Source of the DNA: Bacteroidales bacterium
GTDB taxonomy: Bacteria; Bacteroidota; Bacteroidia; Bacteroidales; UBA932
Direction: 5' to 3'
Length of the DNA: 46,488 nucleotides
NCBI GenBank assembly: GCA_017938925.1
Contig: JAGBAO010000018.1
Coordinates: forward strand, 1-46,488
In this document: positions 23,303 to 31,896 of the stretch, in pieces
Numbering within the stretch: the first letter of the stretch is position 1
Layout of the letters: each line of letters opens with the position of its first letter
Notes under the pieces: model-generated
Databases searched by the model: none
What the model was told of the DNA's origin: nothing
The model's input: the letters and a program-made list of their open reading frames with translations, nothing else
Program-made: the position numbers and the translations under genes

Positions 23303-24985
23303 ATGATTCAACTGTACAAGCGAATGCAGAGGATGAGGGAGAAATACGTCGATACCCTCGCCAAGCTGTATGAGTATGCAACAACGGTGTACGCAAAGAA
23401 TCAGTACACTCAGTGGTATGACACCAAGGAAGGTGGATATACCTATACATCATTCAAGGGAAAATGTGACAGTCTTTCAAAGAAGCTGACCCAGTACGGA
23501 ATCGGTGCCGGAGACAAGGTAGCGATCCTTTCGCAGAGCATGCCGAACTGGTCTGTGGCCTTCTTCAGCGTGGTTCCGTTCGGACGTATCGCCATTCCTA
23601 TTCTTCCGGACAGTTCCGAGAACGAGGTGACCAACATCCTTCAGCACTCTGAGAGCAAGGTGATCTTCGTGTCACAGAAACTTGCTTCAAAGGTAAGCCA
23701 GGAATGCCGCGACAAGCTGACTCTTGTCATCGACATCGAGACATTCGAAGTGATCCAGGCTGACGATGACAAGTTCACATGCGACGGAAGGGCAGCAGTT
23801 CCGACACCGGATGACATCGCAGCCATCATATACACTTCCGGAACTACAGGAAGCGCAAAGGGTGTGGTGCTGAGCCACAGAAACCTTTCCTCAAACGTGA
23901 TAACATGCTACCATGCATGCAAGAGAACGGAAAAGGACAGATGGCTCTCTGTTCTCCCGATGGCACACACTCTTGAAATGACCCTTTGCATGCTCTACCC
24001 TATGTATTGCGGTGCTACGGTATATTACCTGCCTAAGCCGCCGGTGGCGTCACTGCTTCTCAAGGCACTTCCGATGGTGAAGCCTACAACAATGCTGACT
24101 GTTCCTCTTATCATAGAAAAGGTATATAAGGGCAGTGTGCTTCCGACGATAAAGAAGAGCCGCACCTTGACATGGATGAGCGAGCACATGAACGGTCTGA
24201 TGTGCAGGATCATCGGAATGAAACTCAAGAAGACATTCGGAGGCCACATCTCATTCTACGGAATCGGAGGTGCGAAACTGGACCCTGAAGTGGAGAAGTT
24301 CCTCCTCAAGGCGAAGTTCCCTTATGCCATCGGATATGGTCTGACAGAGACTTCCCCTCTGCTCGGATATGCAATGCATGGCTGGAGGGCTGTGGGATCG
24401 TTCGGATATCCTGTATATAATGTGAAGCTGAAGCTCCACAACGTGAATCCGGAGACAGGCGAAGGAGAAATCGTGGCCAAGGGGCCTAACGTGATGCTCG
24501 GATACTACAAGGATCCGGCACGCACCAAGAGCGTATTCACGGAAGACGGATGGTTCCGCACAAGCGACATAGCGGTCATGGACGAAAAGGGTCGCTACTT
24601 CATCAAGGGACGCAACAACAACATGATTCTCGGACCTTCAGGAGAGAACATATATCCTGAGGAAATAGAGAATGTGATCAACAATGTCGAAGGCGTGAGC
24701 GAGTCTATCGTGGTGGAGCGCAACGGACGTCTCGTGGCTCTGGTACAGCCTTCAGAGAACTTCATCCAGTGGGACAAGGAAAGCGAGGACAAGCTGTACG
24801 AGAAGCTGGACGACTGGAAGGACAAGGTCCTCAAGATGGTGAACAGGAATGTGAACAAGTCTTCACAGGTAAGTTCAGTCGAAGTCATGAAAGAGCCTTT
24901 CGAGAAGACTGCGACACAGAAGATCAGGAGGTTCAAGTACAAGGATTCTGCTCCTACAGTGGAGGAAGAGAAGAAGGAAAATTAA
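23303..24985 (+). CDS. AMP-forming acyl-CoA synthetase (long-chain fatty acid type), copy 1
   Basis: 560 residues. An adenylate-forming enzyme that activates a fatty acid with ATP and CoA. The P-loop-like motif YTSGTTGSAKG is at 177-187, the GYGLTETSP motif near 348, and the C-terminal lid carries GWFRTSDIA and the catalytic-lysine region near the end (FEKTATQKIRRFKYK). Middle hydrophobic segments suggest peripheral membrane association, as in FACS of Bacteroidetes. It follows the acyltransferase by 62 bases. A paralog lies 3.5 kb downstream (28557-30191). Confidence 0.88.
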   Translation: MIQLYKRMQRMREKYVDTLAKLYEYATTVYAKNQYTQWYDTKEGGYTYTSFKGKCDSLSKKLTQYGIGAGDKVAILSQSMPNWSVAFFSVVPFGRIAIPILPDSSENEVTNILQHSESKVIFVSQKLASKVSQECRDKLTLVIDIETFEVIQADDDKFTCDGRAAVPTPDDIAAIIYTSGTTGSAKGVVLSHRNLSSNVITCYHACKRTEKDRWLSVLPMAHTLEMTLCMLYPMYCGATVYYLPKPPVASLLLKALPMVKPTTMLTVPLIIEKVYKGSVLPTIKKSRTLTWMSEHMNGLMCRIIGMKLKKTFGGHISFYGIGGAKLDPEVEKFLLKAKFPYAIGYGLTETSPLLGYAMHGWRAVGSFGYPVYNVKLKLHNVNPETGEGEIVAKGPNVMLGYYKDPARTKSVFTEDGWFRTSDIAVMDEKGRYFIKGRNNNMILGPSGENIYPEEIENVINNVEGVSESIVVERNGRLVALVQPSENFIQWDKESEDKLYEKLDDWKDKVLKMVNRNVNKSSQVSSVEVMKEPFEKTATQKIRRFKYKDSAPTVEEEKKEN

Positions 24986-25066
24986 ATTTTTTCCAAAAAA
25001 AATCCAGTTTGTACACCAAATTTGTATAGGCGTTTCATAAACACACATTTTTAATTAACAGTGGTT

Positions 25067-26299
25067 ATGAAACGTCTTAATTTAATTTTGGGAGCTGCGG
25101 CTCTTGTTGCTGTCTCTCTGACAGCCTCTCCTGTTGTAAATGCACAGGAGAACGGAAACAGGGACGAGAACGGAAAAATCGTCCGTGGCCCTTATGAAAC
25201 CAACAGATTCGGAGACAACTGGTTCATCGGCGTCGGTGGAGGAATCAACTTCCTCTGGAGCGAAGGGTATGATCAGGGAAAGATCAGCCCGAGCATTGAC
25301 GCAAACTTCGGTAAATGGTTCACACCATCTGTCGGCATGAGGATCGGATATCAGGGCTTCAGCACCCGGATCTGGTCTGAAACTCCGAGCCTCATCGGAC
25401 CTTCCTTGGACACAGACAAGGACATGTATCTGCAGAAAATGGGATATATGTACATCCACGGAGACTTCCTATGGAACATTTCAAACGCATTCAGCGGCTA
25501 TAAGGAGACAAGATTCTGGAACTTCGTTCCTTATCTGCATGCAGGATTCTTCCGTTCCTATGGACTTAAGGACGTGAATTTTGCAGACAACGAGCTTGCA
25601 ATGGGTGCAGGACTTCTCCACAATCTTCGCCTGGCCGACAGGCTCGACCTTATCATCGACATGAGGGCGACAGTAGTCAACGGCAGGATTCATCAGGCAG
25701 ACGGAGTCGCAATTCTTCCTTCTGTAACTGCAGGACTTGCAGTGGATCTGGGATGGCCGAATTTCGTACGCACATCGACTGTTCTCGGAGCTGTGGAAGC
25801 AGCAAATGCTGAAAAGACAGCAATTCTGGAAACCGCCATTGTGGCACTGGAGGCAGCTAATGCAGCACTGGCCGAAGACAACGATGCACTTGCAAAACAG
25901 AACGGCAAGCTTGCAAAACAGGTGAAGACCCTGCAGGCACAACCGAAATTCGATGTCGAGGCTTTCTTCGATGACATGACCCCTGCTGCGGTATATTTCG
26001 ACATCGGAAAGGCGACGCTTGACGACAAGCAGATGCAGCAGCTCGATTTCCTTGCAAAGAATCTCATCACTACGGCAGATGAACAGACCAAGGTTCTGAT
26101 CACTGTCATGGGATCGGCTGACGGCAACACCGGAACCATGAAACGCAACCAGCATCTGAGCGAGGCACGCGGAAAATATGTGTTCGACATTCTCACGACC
26201 AAGTATGGAATATCACCTGAGCGCCTGCTCGTCAAGACAGAAGTGGTCAAGAAGGCAGCAAAGCCTGAACTCAGCAGAGCGGTGATTTTCACTTTCTGA
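25067..26299 (+). CDS. OmpA-family outer-membrane protein
   Basis: 410 residues. ATG 25067 preferred over the GTG two codons earlier; it opens the signal peptide MKRLNLILGAAALVAVSLTA. Residues about 40-235 form a beta-barrel (NWFIGVGGGINFLW, FVPYLHAGFFRSYG). An alanine-rich coiled coil of about 40 residues follows (LEAANAALAEDNDALAKQ). The C-terminal OmpA domain (about 300-410) has VYFDIGKATLDD and the SADGNTGT...LSEARGKYV pattern whose Asp and Arg bind diaminopimelate. It therefore links the outer membrane to peptidoglycan. Transcribed alone. Confidence 0.9.
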   Translation: MKRLNLILGAAALVAVSLTASPVVNAQENGNRDENGKIVRGPYETNRFGDNWFIGVGGGINFLWSEGYDQGKISPSIDANFGKWFTPSVGMRIGYQGFSTRIWSETPSLIGPSLDTDKDMYLQKMGYMYIHGDFLWNISNAFSGYKETRFWNFVPYLHAGFFRSYGLKDVNFADNELAMGAGLLHNLRLADRLDLIIDMRATVVNGRIHQADGVAILPSVTAGLAVDLGWPNFVRTSTVLGAVEAANAEKTAILETAIVALEAANAALAEDNDALAKQNGKLAKQVKTLQAQPKFDVEAFFDDMTPAAVYFDIGKATLDDKQMQQLDFLAKNLITTADEQTKVLITVMGSADGNTGTMKRNQHLSEARGKYVFDILTTKYGISPERLLVKTEVVKKAAKPELSRAVIFTF

Positions 26300-26317
26300 C
26301 AAGAAAATTCAAATGTT

Positions 26318-26366
26318 CAATATGTCATTTCGAAGGAGCATTTCGCTCAGTCGAAATGACATATTG
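26318..26366. repeat. REP-like palindrome / terminator between ompA-type gene and purT
   Basis: Perfect 16-base arms (26318-26333 and 26351-26366) enclose a 17-base loop that has its own GAGC/GCTC stem. The core TGTCATTTCGA...TCGAAATGACA resembles palindromic intergenic repeats common in Bacteroidetes genomes. It stands where the terminator of the upstream gene is expected, but no T-run follows. Confidence 0.65.
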
Positions 26367-26376
26367 ATTTATTTAG

Positions 26377-26384
26377 TATATTTG
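26377..26384 (+). promoter_or_regulatory. Promoter -7 box of purT
   Basis: TATATTTG fits TAnnTTTG, 21 bases before the ATG and 10 bases after the palindrome. Confidence 0.55.
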
Positions 26385-26404
26385 CGTGATTTAAATTTAA
26401 TACC

Positions 26405-27589
26405 ATGACTAAGATAGGAACGACATTCACAAAATCGGGTAAGAAGGCTGTCCTGTGCGGATCCGGCGAACTCGGAAAGGAAGTAGCACTTGAACTCCAG
26501 AGATACGGAGTGGAAGTGGTTGCACTTGACAAATATGCCAATGCGCCGGCAATGCACGTAGCTCATCGCAGCCATGTGCTTTCCATGCTTGACGGAGATG
26601 CGCTTGAGGCAGTCATCCGCGAAGAGAACTCGGACTATATCATCCCAGAAATCGAGGCCATTGCCACAGACAGGCTTGTGAAGCTCGAAGAGGAAGGATT
26701 CAATGTCATTCCTACTGCGAAGGCCACCCGCCTGACCATGAACCGTGAAGGAATCCGCAGACTGGCTGCAGAGGAGCTGGGAATCCCTACCTCTCCATAC
26801 CGTTTTGCCCAGACACGTGAGGAATTCGATGCAGCAGTCGCAGCAATAGGCATTCCATGCGTAGTGAAGCCTGTAATGAGTTCATCGGGCCACGGCCAGA
26901 GCACCATCAGGAGCGAGGCGGACATCGACAATGCGTGGAAGGTGTCTCAGGAAGGAGGACGTGCAGGTAGCGGAAAGGTCATAGTCGAAGGTTTCGTGAA
27001 CTTTGATTACGAGATTACCCTGCTCACCGTACGCCACAGCGCAGGAACAACATTCCTCAAGCCTATCGGGCATCATCAGGTGGATGGAGACTACCGCGAA
27101 TCATGGCAGCCTCAGGCAATGCCGGACAGGGCACTTGAGATGGCTGAAGCGATAGCCAAAGCTATCACTGATGCACTCGGCGGTTACGGAATCTTCGGAG
27201 TCGAGCTCTTTGTGAAGGGCGAGGAAGTCATATTCAGCGAAGTCTCCCCTCGTCCGCACGACACAGGAATGGTCACAATGATATCCCAGGACATGTCCGA
27301 GTTCGGCCTGCACGCACGTGCAATCCTCGGGCTTCCTATTCCTGACGTGAAGTTCTACGGCGCATCTGCATCAAAGGCCATCGTCGTAGAAGGCAATACA
27401 AAGGAATATGAGTTCTGCAATCTTGACAAGGTCCTCGAGGAGCCTGGAGTGCAGATCAGAATCTTCGGAAAGCCGGAAATTGCAGGACACCGCCGAGTAG
27501 GAGTAATCCTGGCAACTGACGAGTCTGTCGCAGCAGCCCTTGCCAAGGCGGAAAGAGCATACTCGAAACTGGAAGTAAAGGTATATTAG
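26405..27589 (+). CDS. purT: Formate-dependent phosphoribosylglycinamide formyltransferase 2
   Basis: 394 residues, full length. An ATP-grasp enzyme that makes formyl-GAR from GAR, formate and ATP in de novo purine synthesis, an alternative to folate-dependent PurN. Visible features: the N-terminal [20 protein letters not shown] dinucleotide-like fold, the substrate segment [10 protein letters not shown], the ATP-grasp region with [14 protein letters not shown], and the metal-binding end [13 protein letters not shown]. Formate would come from fermentation. The stop overlaps the convergent HAD gene by 4 bases. Confidence 0.95.
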   Translation: MTKIGTTFTKSGKKAVLCGSGELGKEVALELQRYGVEVVALDKYANAPAMHVAHRSHVLSMLDGDALEAVIREENSDYIIPEIEAIATDRLVKLEEEGFNVIPTAKATRLTMNREGIRRLAAEELGIPTSPYRFAQTREEFDAAVAAIGIPCVVKPVMSSSGHGQSTIRSEADIDNAWKVSQEGGRAGSGKVIVEGFVNFDYEITLLTVRHSAGTTFLKPIGHHQVDGDYRESWQPQAMPDRALEMAEAIAKAITDALGGYGIFGVELFVKGEEVIFSEVSPRPHDTGMVTMISQDMSEFGLHARAILGLPIPDVKFYGASASKAIVVEGNTKEYEFCNLDKVLEEPGVQIRIFGKPEIAGHRRVGVILATDESVAAALAKAERAYSKLEVKVY

Positions 27590-28425
27590 AAATGCTTTGC
27601 GAGCTGGGCCAGCTCGAAATCAGCACGGATCTTATCGATTATGGAGCAGACGACCTTGTACGTTCTGCTCCCTTTCGTATAATCCGCAGGAGTTATGAAG
27701 TTAACACGCTGCTGACGAAGAAGCTTCTTCGCCACATTGACCTTCTTCTTGTTCTCTGGATTATAGACGGCTATCGAATGTCCTCCGAACATCTTGACGA
27801 TCTTCATGCAAGGCACATCTGTCTCTCCGTCTCCCATATATATCATATGAGGGAATGGAACCCTCTTGTTATCTTCTGCCTGACTTTCGTTTACCTTCTT
27901 GTTGTCCCTGACACTGAGAATTCCCTTGTTGATCTTGAACAGGAACTGAGTCTTGGCTGTATAGTCCACTGCGACTCCCAGCCACTCTGCCTCCCCTTCC
28001 TTATTATATATGAATGAGCAGGCAAATATGCGTTTGAACTCTCGCGCGATTTCCGTGCCCTCGATCATTTCCGCCAGACCTGATGAATTTATATAGTGTT
28101 CTACCTTGACGCCGCATGACCTTCCATATTCATTGACGATTCCGAACCACTCCCTGACTCCGTCAAAGAGCTCGACTGATGCACCGAATCTGCGGAAATC
28201 GTCACGACGGAGCTTTATGCCGGCCTTGCGTGCCTCATCGAACATGAGCTTCATATAACTGAGGATATTGCTGGCATCCTGGCCCACTGCAATGTCGTCA
28301 CTTTCCTGCCAGAACTCCTGAGGTTTCTTTCCGATGGCCTGGATGAATCCGAATTCCTGCATGTTGCCCGGCGACAGGGTGCCGTCGAAGTCATAGATAA
28401 GAGCTACTATTGGTTTTCTTCTCAT
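27586..28425 (-). CDS. HAD-family phosphatase
   Basis: 279 residues, cytoplasmic (no signal). HAD motif I is D12-x-D14-G-T ([10 protein letters not shown]), motif II is the Ser in INSSG, and motif IV is [10 protein letters not shown] small helical cap lies between motifs I and II (about 20-110). It hydrolyses a phosphate ester; the substrate is unknown. Lysine/arginine-rich stretches near the C terminus ([16 protein letters not shown]) are unusual for a small-molecule phosphatase. Divergent from acyl-CoA synthetase copy 2. Confidence 0.85.
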   Translation of the reverse strand: MRRKPIVALIYDFDGTLSPGNMQEFGFIQAIGKKPQEFWQESDDIAVGQDASNILSYMKLMFDEARKAGIKLRRDDFRRFGASVELFDGVREWFGIVNEYGRSCGVKVEHYINSSGLAEMIEGTEIAREFKRIFACSFIYNKEGEAEWLGVAVDYTAKTQFLFKINKGILSVRDNKKVNESQAEDNKRVPFPHMIYMGDGETDVPCMKIVKMFGGHSIAVYNPENKKKVNVAKKLLRQQRVNFITPADYTKGSRTYKVVCSIIDKIRADFELAQLAKHF

Positions 28426-28477
28426 AAAACATCCGTTTTAAAGTCAGATTTTCACCACATTCTGCGGTATTTCGCCA

Positions 28478-28485
28478 CAAAGATA
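28478..28485 (-). promoter_or_regulatory. Promoter -7 box of the HAD phosphatase gene
   Basis: TATCTTTG on the minus strand fits TAnnTTTG, 52 bases before the start codon. Confidence 0.5.
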
Positions 28486-28517
28486 ATTATTTATACATGC
28501 GCAAGGCACTTTTTTCA

Positions 28518-28525
28518 TACTTTTG
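28518..28525 (+). promoter_or_regulatory. Promoter -7 box of acyl-CoA synthetase copy 2
   Basis: TACTTTTG fits TAnnTTTG, 31 bases before the ATG at 28557. Its position rules out the longer in-frame start at 28497. Confidence 0.55.
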
Positions 28526-28556
28526 CGACCGAAAAATCAAAACCACAACCATACTC

Positions 28557-30191
28557 ATGAAACATTATTTCACACGACTCGAAGAACAGATCAAGGCTAA
28601 CTGGAACCGCCCTGCACTCGGAAACTACAGAGGCGAACTCTTTACTTTCGGAGAAGTTGCGACCAATATCGCAAAGCTTCACCTCCTTTATGAAAACTGC
28701 GGACTCAAGAAGGGTGACAAGGTTGCCCTCTGCGCAAAGAACTCTGCACGCTGGGGCGTGGCATTCTTCTCTGCCAACACATACGAGGCTGTAGTAGTTC
28801 CGATCCTTGCAGACTTCCATCCAGAGAGTGTGAATACTCTTGTCGATCACTCTGAGAGCACAGTGCTTTTCACTGACGCCGACATCTGGGCTAAGCTCGA
28901 CATCACAAAGATGCCTAAGATCAAGGCTGTGGTTTCGACCGCTGATTTCAAGCTTCTTTATGCAGCTGACGAGAAGATCCAGAAGGCAAGCGACGAGCTT
29001 GACGCTGCGTTTGCAGAGAAATATCCGAACGGATTCACGGCAGACCACGTGAACTACCCTATCGACAACGACAAGGAACTCGCGATCATCAACTATACTT
29101 CCGGAACTACCAGCGCTCCTAAGGGAGTGATGCTCCGTTACGAGTGCATCAGTGCTAATGTAGAGTTCGGCCAGAAGCGCCTCCCTTCATATCCGGAGGA
29201 CAAGATAGTTTCGATGCTTCCTATGGCCCACATGTACGGAATGATGTTCGAGCTCATCTATCCGCTCTGCGGCGGTTCTTCCATCTACTACCTCGGAAAG
29301 ACCCCTACCCCAGCTCTTCTTCTTGGAGCGATGGCAGAGGTGAAGCCATATCTGGTGATCACAGTTCCACTCGTGATGGAGAAGATCTTCAAGAGCAAGG
29401 TCGCTCCTATCGTAAACAAGCCGGTCATGAAGGTGCTGTGTGCAATCCCAGGCCTTAACCAGATCATCTTCAAGAAGGTACGCACAACTCTTCTTAACGC
29501 GTTCGGAGGCAAGGTGCGTGAGATCGTGATGGGTGGTGCCGCGCTCAACCCTGATGTGGAGAAGTGGTTCAGGAGATTCAAGCTTCCGTTCACAGTCGGA
29601 TATGGAATGACTGAGGCTGCACCTCTGATGGCATACGAGGACTGGTGGGAGTTCGCACCAAAGTCATGCGGAAAGCCTATAGACACCGTAGAAGTGAGAA
29701 TCGACTCCGAGGACCCATACACCAAGGTCGGCGAGATCCAGGCAAGAGGAACGAACATCATGAGCGGATACTACAAGAACGAGGAGGCCACGAAGGCTGC
29801 ATTCACCGAGGACGGCTGGATGAGGACAGGAGACCTCGGACTCCTTGACAAGAAGGGCAACATCTTCATCAAGGGCCGCAGCAAGAACATGATCCTTTCC
29901 GCTAACGGACAGAACATCTATCCTGAGGAGATCGAGGCTGCGATCAACAACCAGCCATATGTGGTTGAGTCAGTGGTAGTCGACAGAAAGGCAAGTCTCG
30001 TGGGACTTATATATTTTGACAAGGATAAGATGGCAGGCGAAGGCGTGGAGCTTGAGGCTCATATCGAGTTCGTGAGGGCAGAGGTCAACAAGTCTATGCC
30101 GTCATACAGCAAGATTGCAAAGATCGAAGTCATGGACACTCCATTTGAGAAGACTCCTAAGATGAGTATCAAGAGGTTCATGTACAAATAG
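28557..30191 (+). CDS. AMP-forming acyl-CoA synthetase, copy 2
   Basis: 544 residues. Same family and order of motifs as copy 1: YTSGTTSAPKG at 180-190, GYGMTEAAPL in the middle, GWMRTGDLG and a C-terminal lysine region (FEKTPKMSIKRFMYK). Identity with copy 1 is clear over the whole length but far from complete, so this is an old paralog and not a recent duplication. The start is set after the promoter box. A good terminator follows. The acyl substrate is unknown. Confidence 0.87.
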   Translation: MKHYFTRLEEQIKANWNRPALGNYRGELFTFGEVATNIAKLHLLYENCGLKKGDKVALCAKNSARWGVAFFSANTYEAVVVPILADFHPESVNTLVDHSESTVLFTDADIWAKLDITKMPKIKAVVSTADFKLLYAADEKIQKASDELDAAFAEKYPNGFTADHVNYPIDNDKELAIINYTSGTTSAPKGVMLRYECISANVEFGQKRLPSYPEDKIVSMLPMAHMYGMMFELIYPLCGGSSIYYLGKTPTPALLLGAMAEVKPYLVITVPLVMEKIFKSKVAPIVNKPVMKVLCAIPGLNQIIFKKVRTTLLNAFGGKVREIVMGGAALNPDVEKWFRRFKLPFTVGYGMTEAAPLMAYEDWWEFAPKSCGKPIDTVEVRIDSEDPYTKVGEIQARGTNIMSGYYKNEEATKAAFTEDGWMRTGDLGLLDKKGNIFIKGRSKNMILSANGQNIYPEEIEAAINNQPYVVESVVVDRKASLVGLIYFDKDKMAGEGVELEAHIEFVRAEVNKSMPSYSKIAKIEVMDTPFEKTPKMSIKRFMYK

Positions 30192-30227
30192 CAGATCGCT
30201 GAAAGCGACGTACTAATTCTAAACCTG

Positions 30228-30267
30228 CGGGTGCCTGGGAGTGATCTCCGGCACCCGTTTTCTTTTT
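30228..30267 (+). terminator. Intrinsic terminator after acyl-CoA synthetase copy 2
   Basis: CGGGTGCC (30228-30235) pairs with GGCACCCG (30250-30257) around a 14-base loop; TTTTCTTTTT follows. Confidence 0.85.
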
Positions 30268-30281
30268 GCAACATATTATCA

Positions 30282-30289
30282 TATATTTG
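30282..30289 (+). promoter_or_regulatory. Promoter -7 box of the barrel/lipoprotein pair
   Basis: TATATTTG fits TAnnTTTG, 28 bases before the ATG at 30318. Confidence 0.5.
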
Positions 30290-30317
30290 CATCATATACG
30301 GGTTTAACGGACTTGAC

Positions 30318-30968
30318 ATGAAACGCATTCTACTGACAGCACTGGCTCTGCTCATTGGAGCCATGGCCTTGGCTCAGGACTGGAGAGCAGAGCGGAACAA
30401 GGCATTCAAGGAAAAATTTCCATACAGATACGAGGTAAGGCTCGGATGGAGCGGATACCCTATCCTGGATGCGAACAATTTTCCCAACGGATATTCCGGA
30501 GGGCACAGGGACTATGATATAATGCCATATCACCCCGGATCAGGAGATGTGGATGCTCTTTACGGGACAGCATATGCACCCGAGTATATGACAGGAATGA
30601 TATCCGGAGAGTTCAGCATACATTTCAAGCGGTGGTTCACCCTGGCTGTCGAGGCGGGATTCAACGGAATATGGGGAGAGGTCTATGACAAATACGACGG
30701 AAGCCACGTGAGGACAAACAGAGGCGTGACTTTCACCGTCATCCCGCATGCAAGGTTCTACTGGGTCAACACCAGAAGCGTAAGGATGTACTCCGGAATC
30801 GGCCTCGGAGTCGGTCTGGGAGGATATGACAAGGAGTTCATGGTATATCCTGCCGCGCAGCTCTCACCTGTAGGAATCACTGCCGGAAGAAAGATATTCT
30901 TCTTTGCAGAAGGATCCATAGGCACGGCATATATGGGCGGAAAGTTCGGATTGGGTTACAGATTCTAA
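30318..30968 (+). CDS. Small outer-membrane beta-barrel protein
   Basis: 216 residues. The start at 30318 opens the signal peptide MKRILLTALALLIGAMALAQ; an upstream extension would run through the promoter. The mature part has amphipathic strands rich in Gly and aromatics (WFTLAVEAGFNGIWG, SGIGLGVGLGGYD) and ends in the strand GGKFGLGYRF with a C-terminal Phe, the hallmark of a BAM-assembled barrel. No function can be assigned. A lipoprotein gene follows after 12 bases. Confidence 0.75.
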   Translation: MKRILLTALALLIGAMALAQDWRAERNKAFKEKFPYRYEVRLGWSGYPILDANNFPNGYSGGHRDYDIMPYHPGSGDVDALYGTAYAPEYMTGMISGEFSIHFKRWFTLAVEAGFNGIWGEVYDKYDGSHVRTNRGVTFTVIPHARFYWVNTRSVRMYSGIGLGVGLGGYDKEFMVYPAAQLSPVGITAGRKIFFFAEGSIGTAYMGGKFGLGYRF

Positions 30969-30980
30969 ACAGAGATCATT

Positions 30981-31745
30981 ATGAAAAAGATATATGCATA
31001 TATGATGACAATCCTGGCCCTGGCTTCATGCCAGGTGACCAATCCTTATTCCAAGGTGGTCGATGCCAATGACCTCATGATCTACAATCACGGTGAACTG
31101 GGCCGCTGCGTCACATGTCCGGCAGAACTGCTGGATGTGCTGATCGGATTCGAGGAATATCTGAACAAGAGCGACGAGGACAAGATGTATGATCAGAAAT
31201 ACTACGGAAGGATTACGGACTACGGTTCTGACACATACGGAATTAGCGCACAGATCAGCGGACTTAACTGCACGGTGGACACCGGAGGAAAATCCATTTG
31301 GGAGGAAGGTGCGGAATGGGAGTTTTCAGTGATTTCTTATTATGGTCATTATAATGATTCTCAGTTATATATAAACCATGACATTTATTTTGACAAAGGT
31401 GGAGTTCTGAAGATGGAGAACCCTGCCGACAGCGTGTGGACCTTCCACGCAGACAATGTGGAAAGCCGTGTCAAAATGATCAGGACTGACAGCACCAGAG
31501 TATGGAAGGTGGAAGGACACTGCAGGGTGAACGGTGAGAACGGTCTGTCAAGCGTGTCAGCCACCGGAGCGGAGGGGATGTCAGTGAGAAAGGTATGGGT
31601 GGATCTTGGAACCACGTATCCTCGTCAGGAGATTTCATACAGCGGTTCGTTTTCCACCGACCTATTCAAGGGCGACGAAAAGATCGACTTCTGCACGATG
31701 ACATTCAGGCCGGGATTTGCCGCGTCATGTACTACCAGCAGATGA
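30981..31745 (+). CDS. Lipoprotein of unknown function
   Basis: 254 residues. Lipoprotein signal MKKIYAYMMTILALASC. No family recognised. The mature protein is strand-rich with many Asp/Tyr/Ser and looks like a beta-sandwich, with a CVTC pair near 46 and single Cys near 97. The 3' half is richer in AT for about 80 bases (31321-31400). It probably forms a complex with the beta-barrel encoded just before it. Confidence 0.65.
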   Translation: MKKIYAYMMTILALASCQVTNPYSKVVDANDLMIYNHGELGRCVTCPAELLDVLIGFEEYLNKSDEDKMYDQKYYGRITDYGSDTYGISAQISGLNCTVDTGGKSIWEEGAEWEFSVISYYGHYNDSQLYINHDIYFDKGGVLKMENPADSVWTFHADNVESRVKMIRTDSTRVWKVEGHCRVNGENGLSSVSATGAEGMSVRKVWVDLGTTYPRQEISYSGSFSTDLFKGDEKIDFCTMTFRPGFAASCTTSR

Positions 31746-31751
31746 TAATGT

Positions 31752-31781
31752 GTCAGTGGGGCTGACTATTTGTCAGTTTTT
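31752..31781 (+). terminator. Weak terminator with competing stem
   Basis: CTGAC (31762-31766) can pair with GTCAG downstream (31772-31776), which is followed by TTTTT, or with GTCAG upstream (31752-31756). The stems are only 5 bases, so the terminator is weak. Confidence 0.4.
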
Positions 31782-31810
31782 GCGGATTGGAATGTAATTT
31801 GACTATACGG

Positions 31811-31832
31811 GAGCCGTCCTTCGGGGCGGCTT
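31811..31832 (+). promoter_or_regulatory. Hairpin with TTCG loop in the htpG leader
   Basis: GCCGTCC (31813-31819) pairs with GGGCGGC (31824-31830), with one G-U pair, across a TTCG tetraloop. The UUCG loop is very stable in RNA. No T-run follows directly. Confidence 0.5.
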
Positions 31833-31844
31833 CATATATATGTT

Positions 31845-31870
31845 GCTGTCCTTCAGGGGCAGCTTTTTAT
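31845..31870 (+). terminator. Terminator-like hairpin just before htpG
   Basis: GCTGTCC (31845-31851) pairs with GGGCAGC (31857-31863), one G-U pair, followed by TTTTTAT. It ends only 26 bases before the htpG start codon, and I see no promoter box between, so it may attenuate htpG. Confidence 0.5.
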
Positions 31871-31896
31871 ATGCACGAAATTTAAATTATATAGCA

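Noticed and set aside
28497-28556. Longer N terminus of acyl-CoA synthetase copy 2
   Set aside because: The extension lies across the promoter box at 28518-28525 and does not resemble the family.
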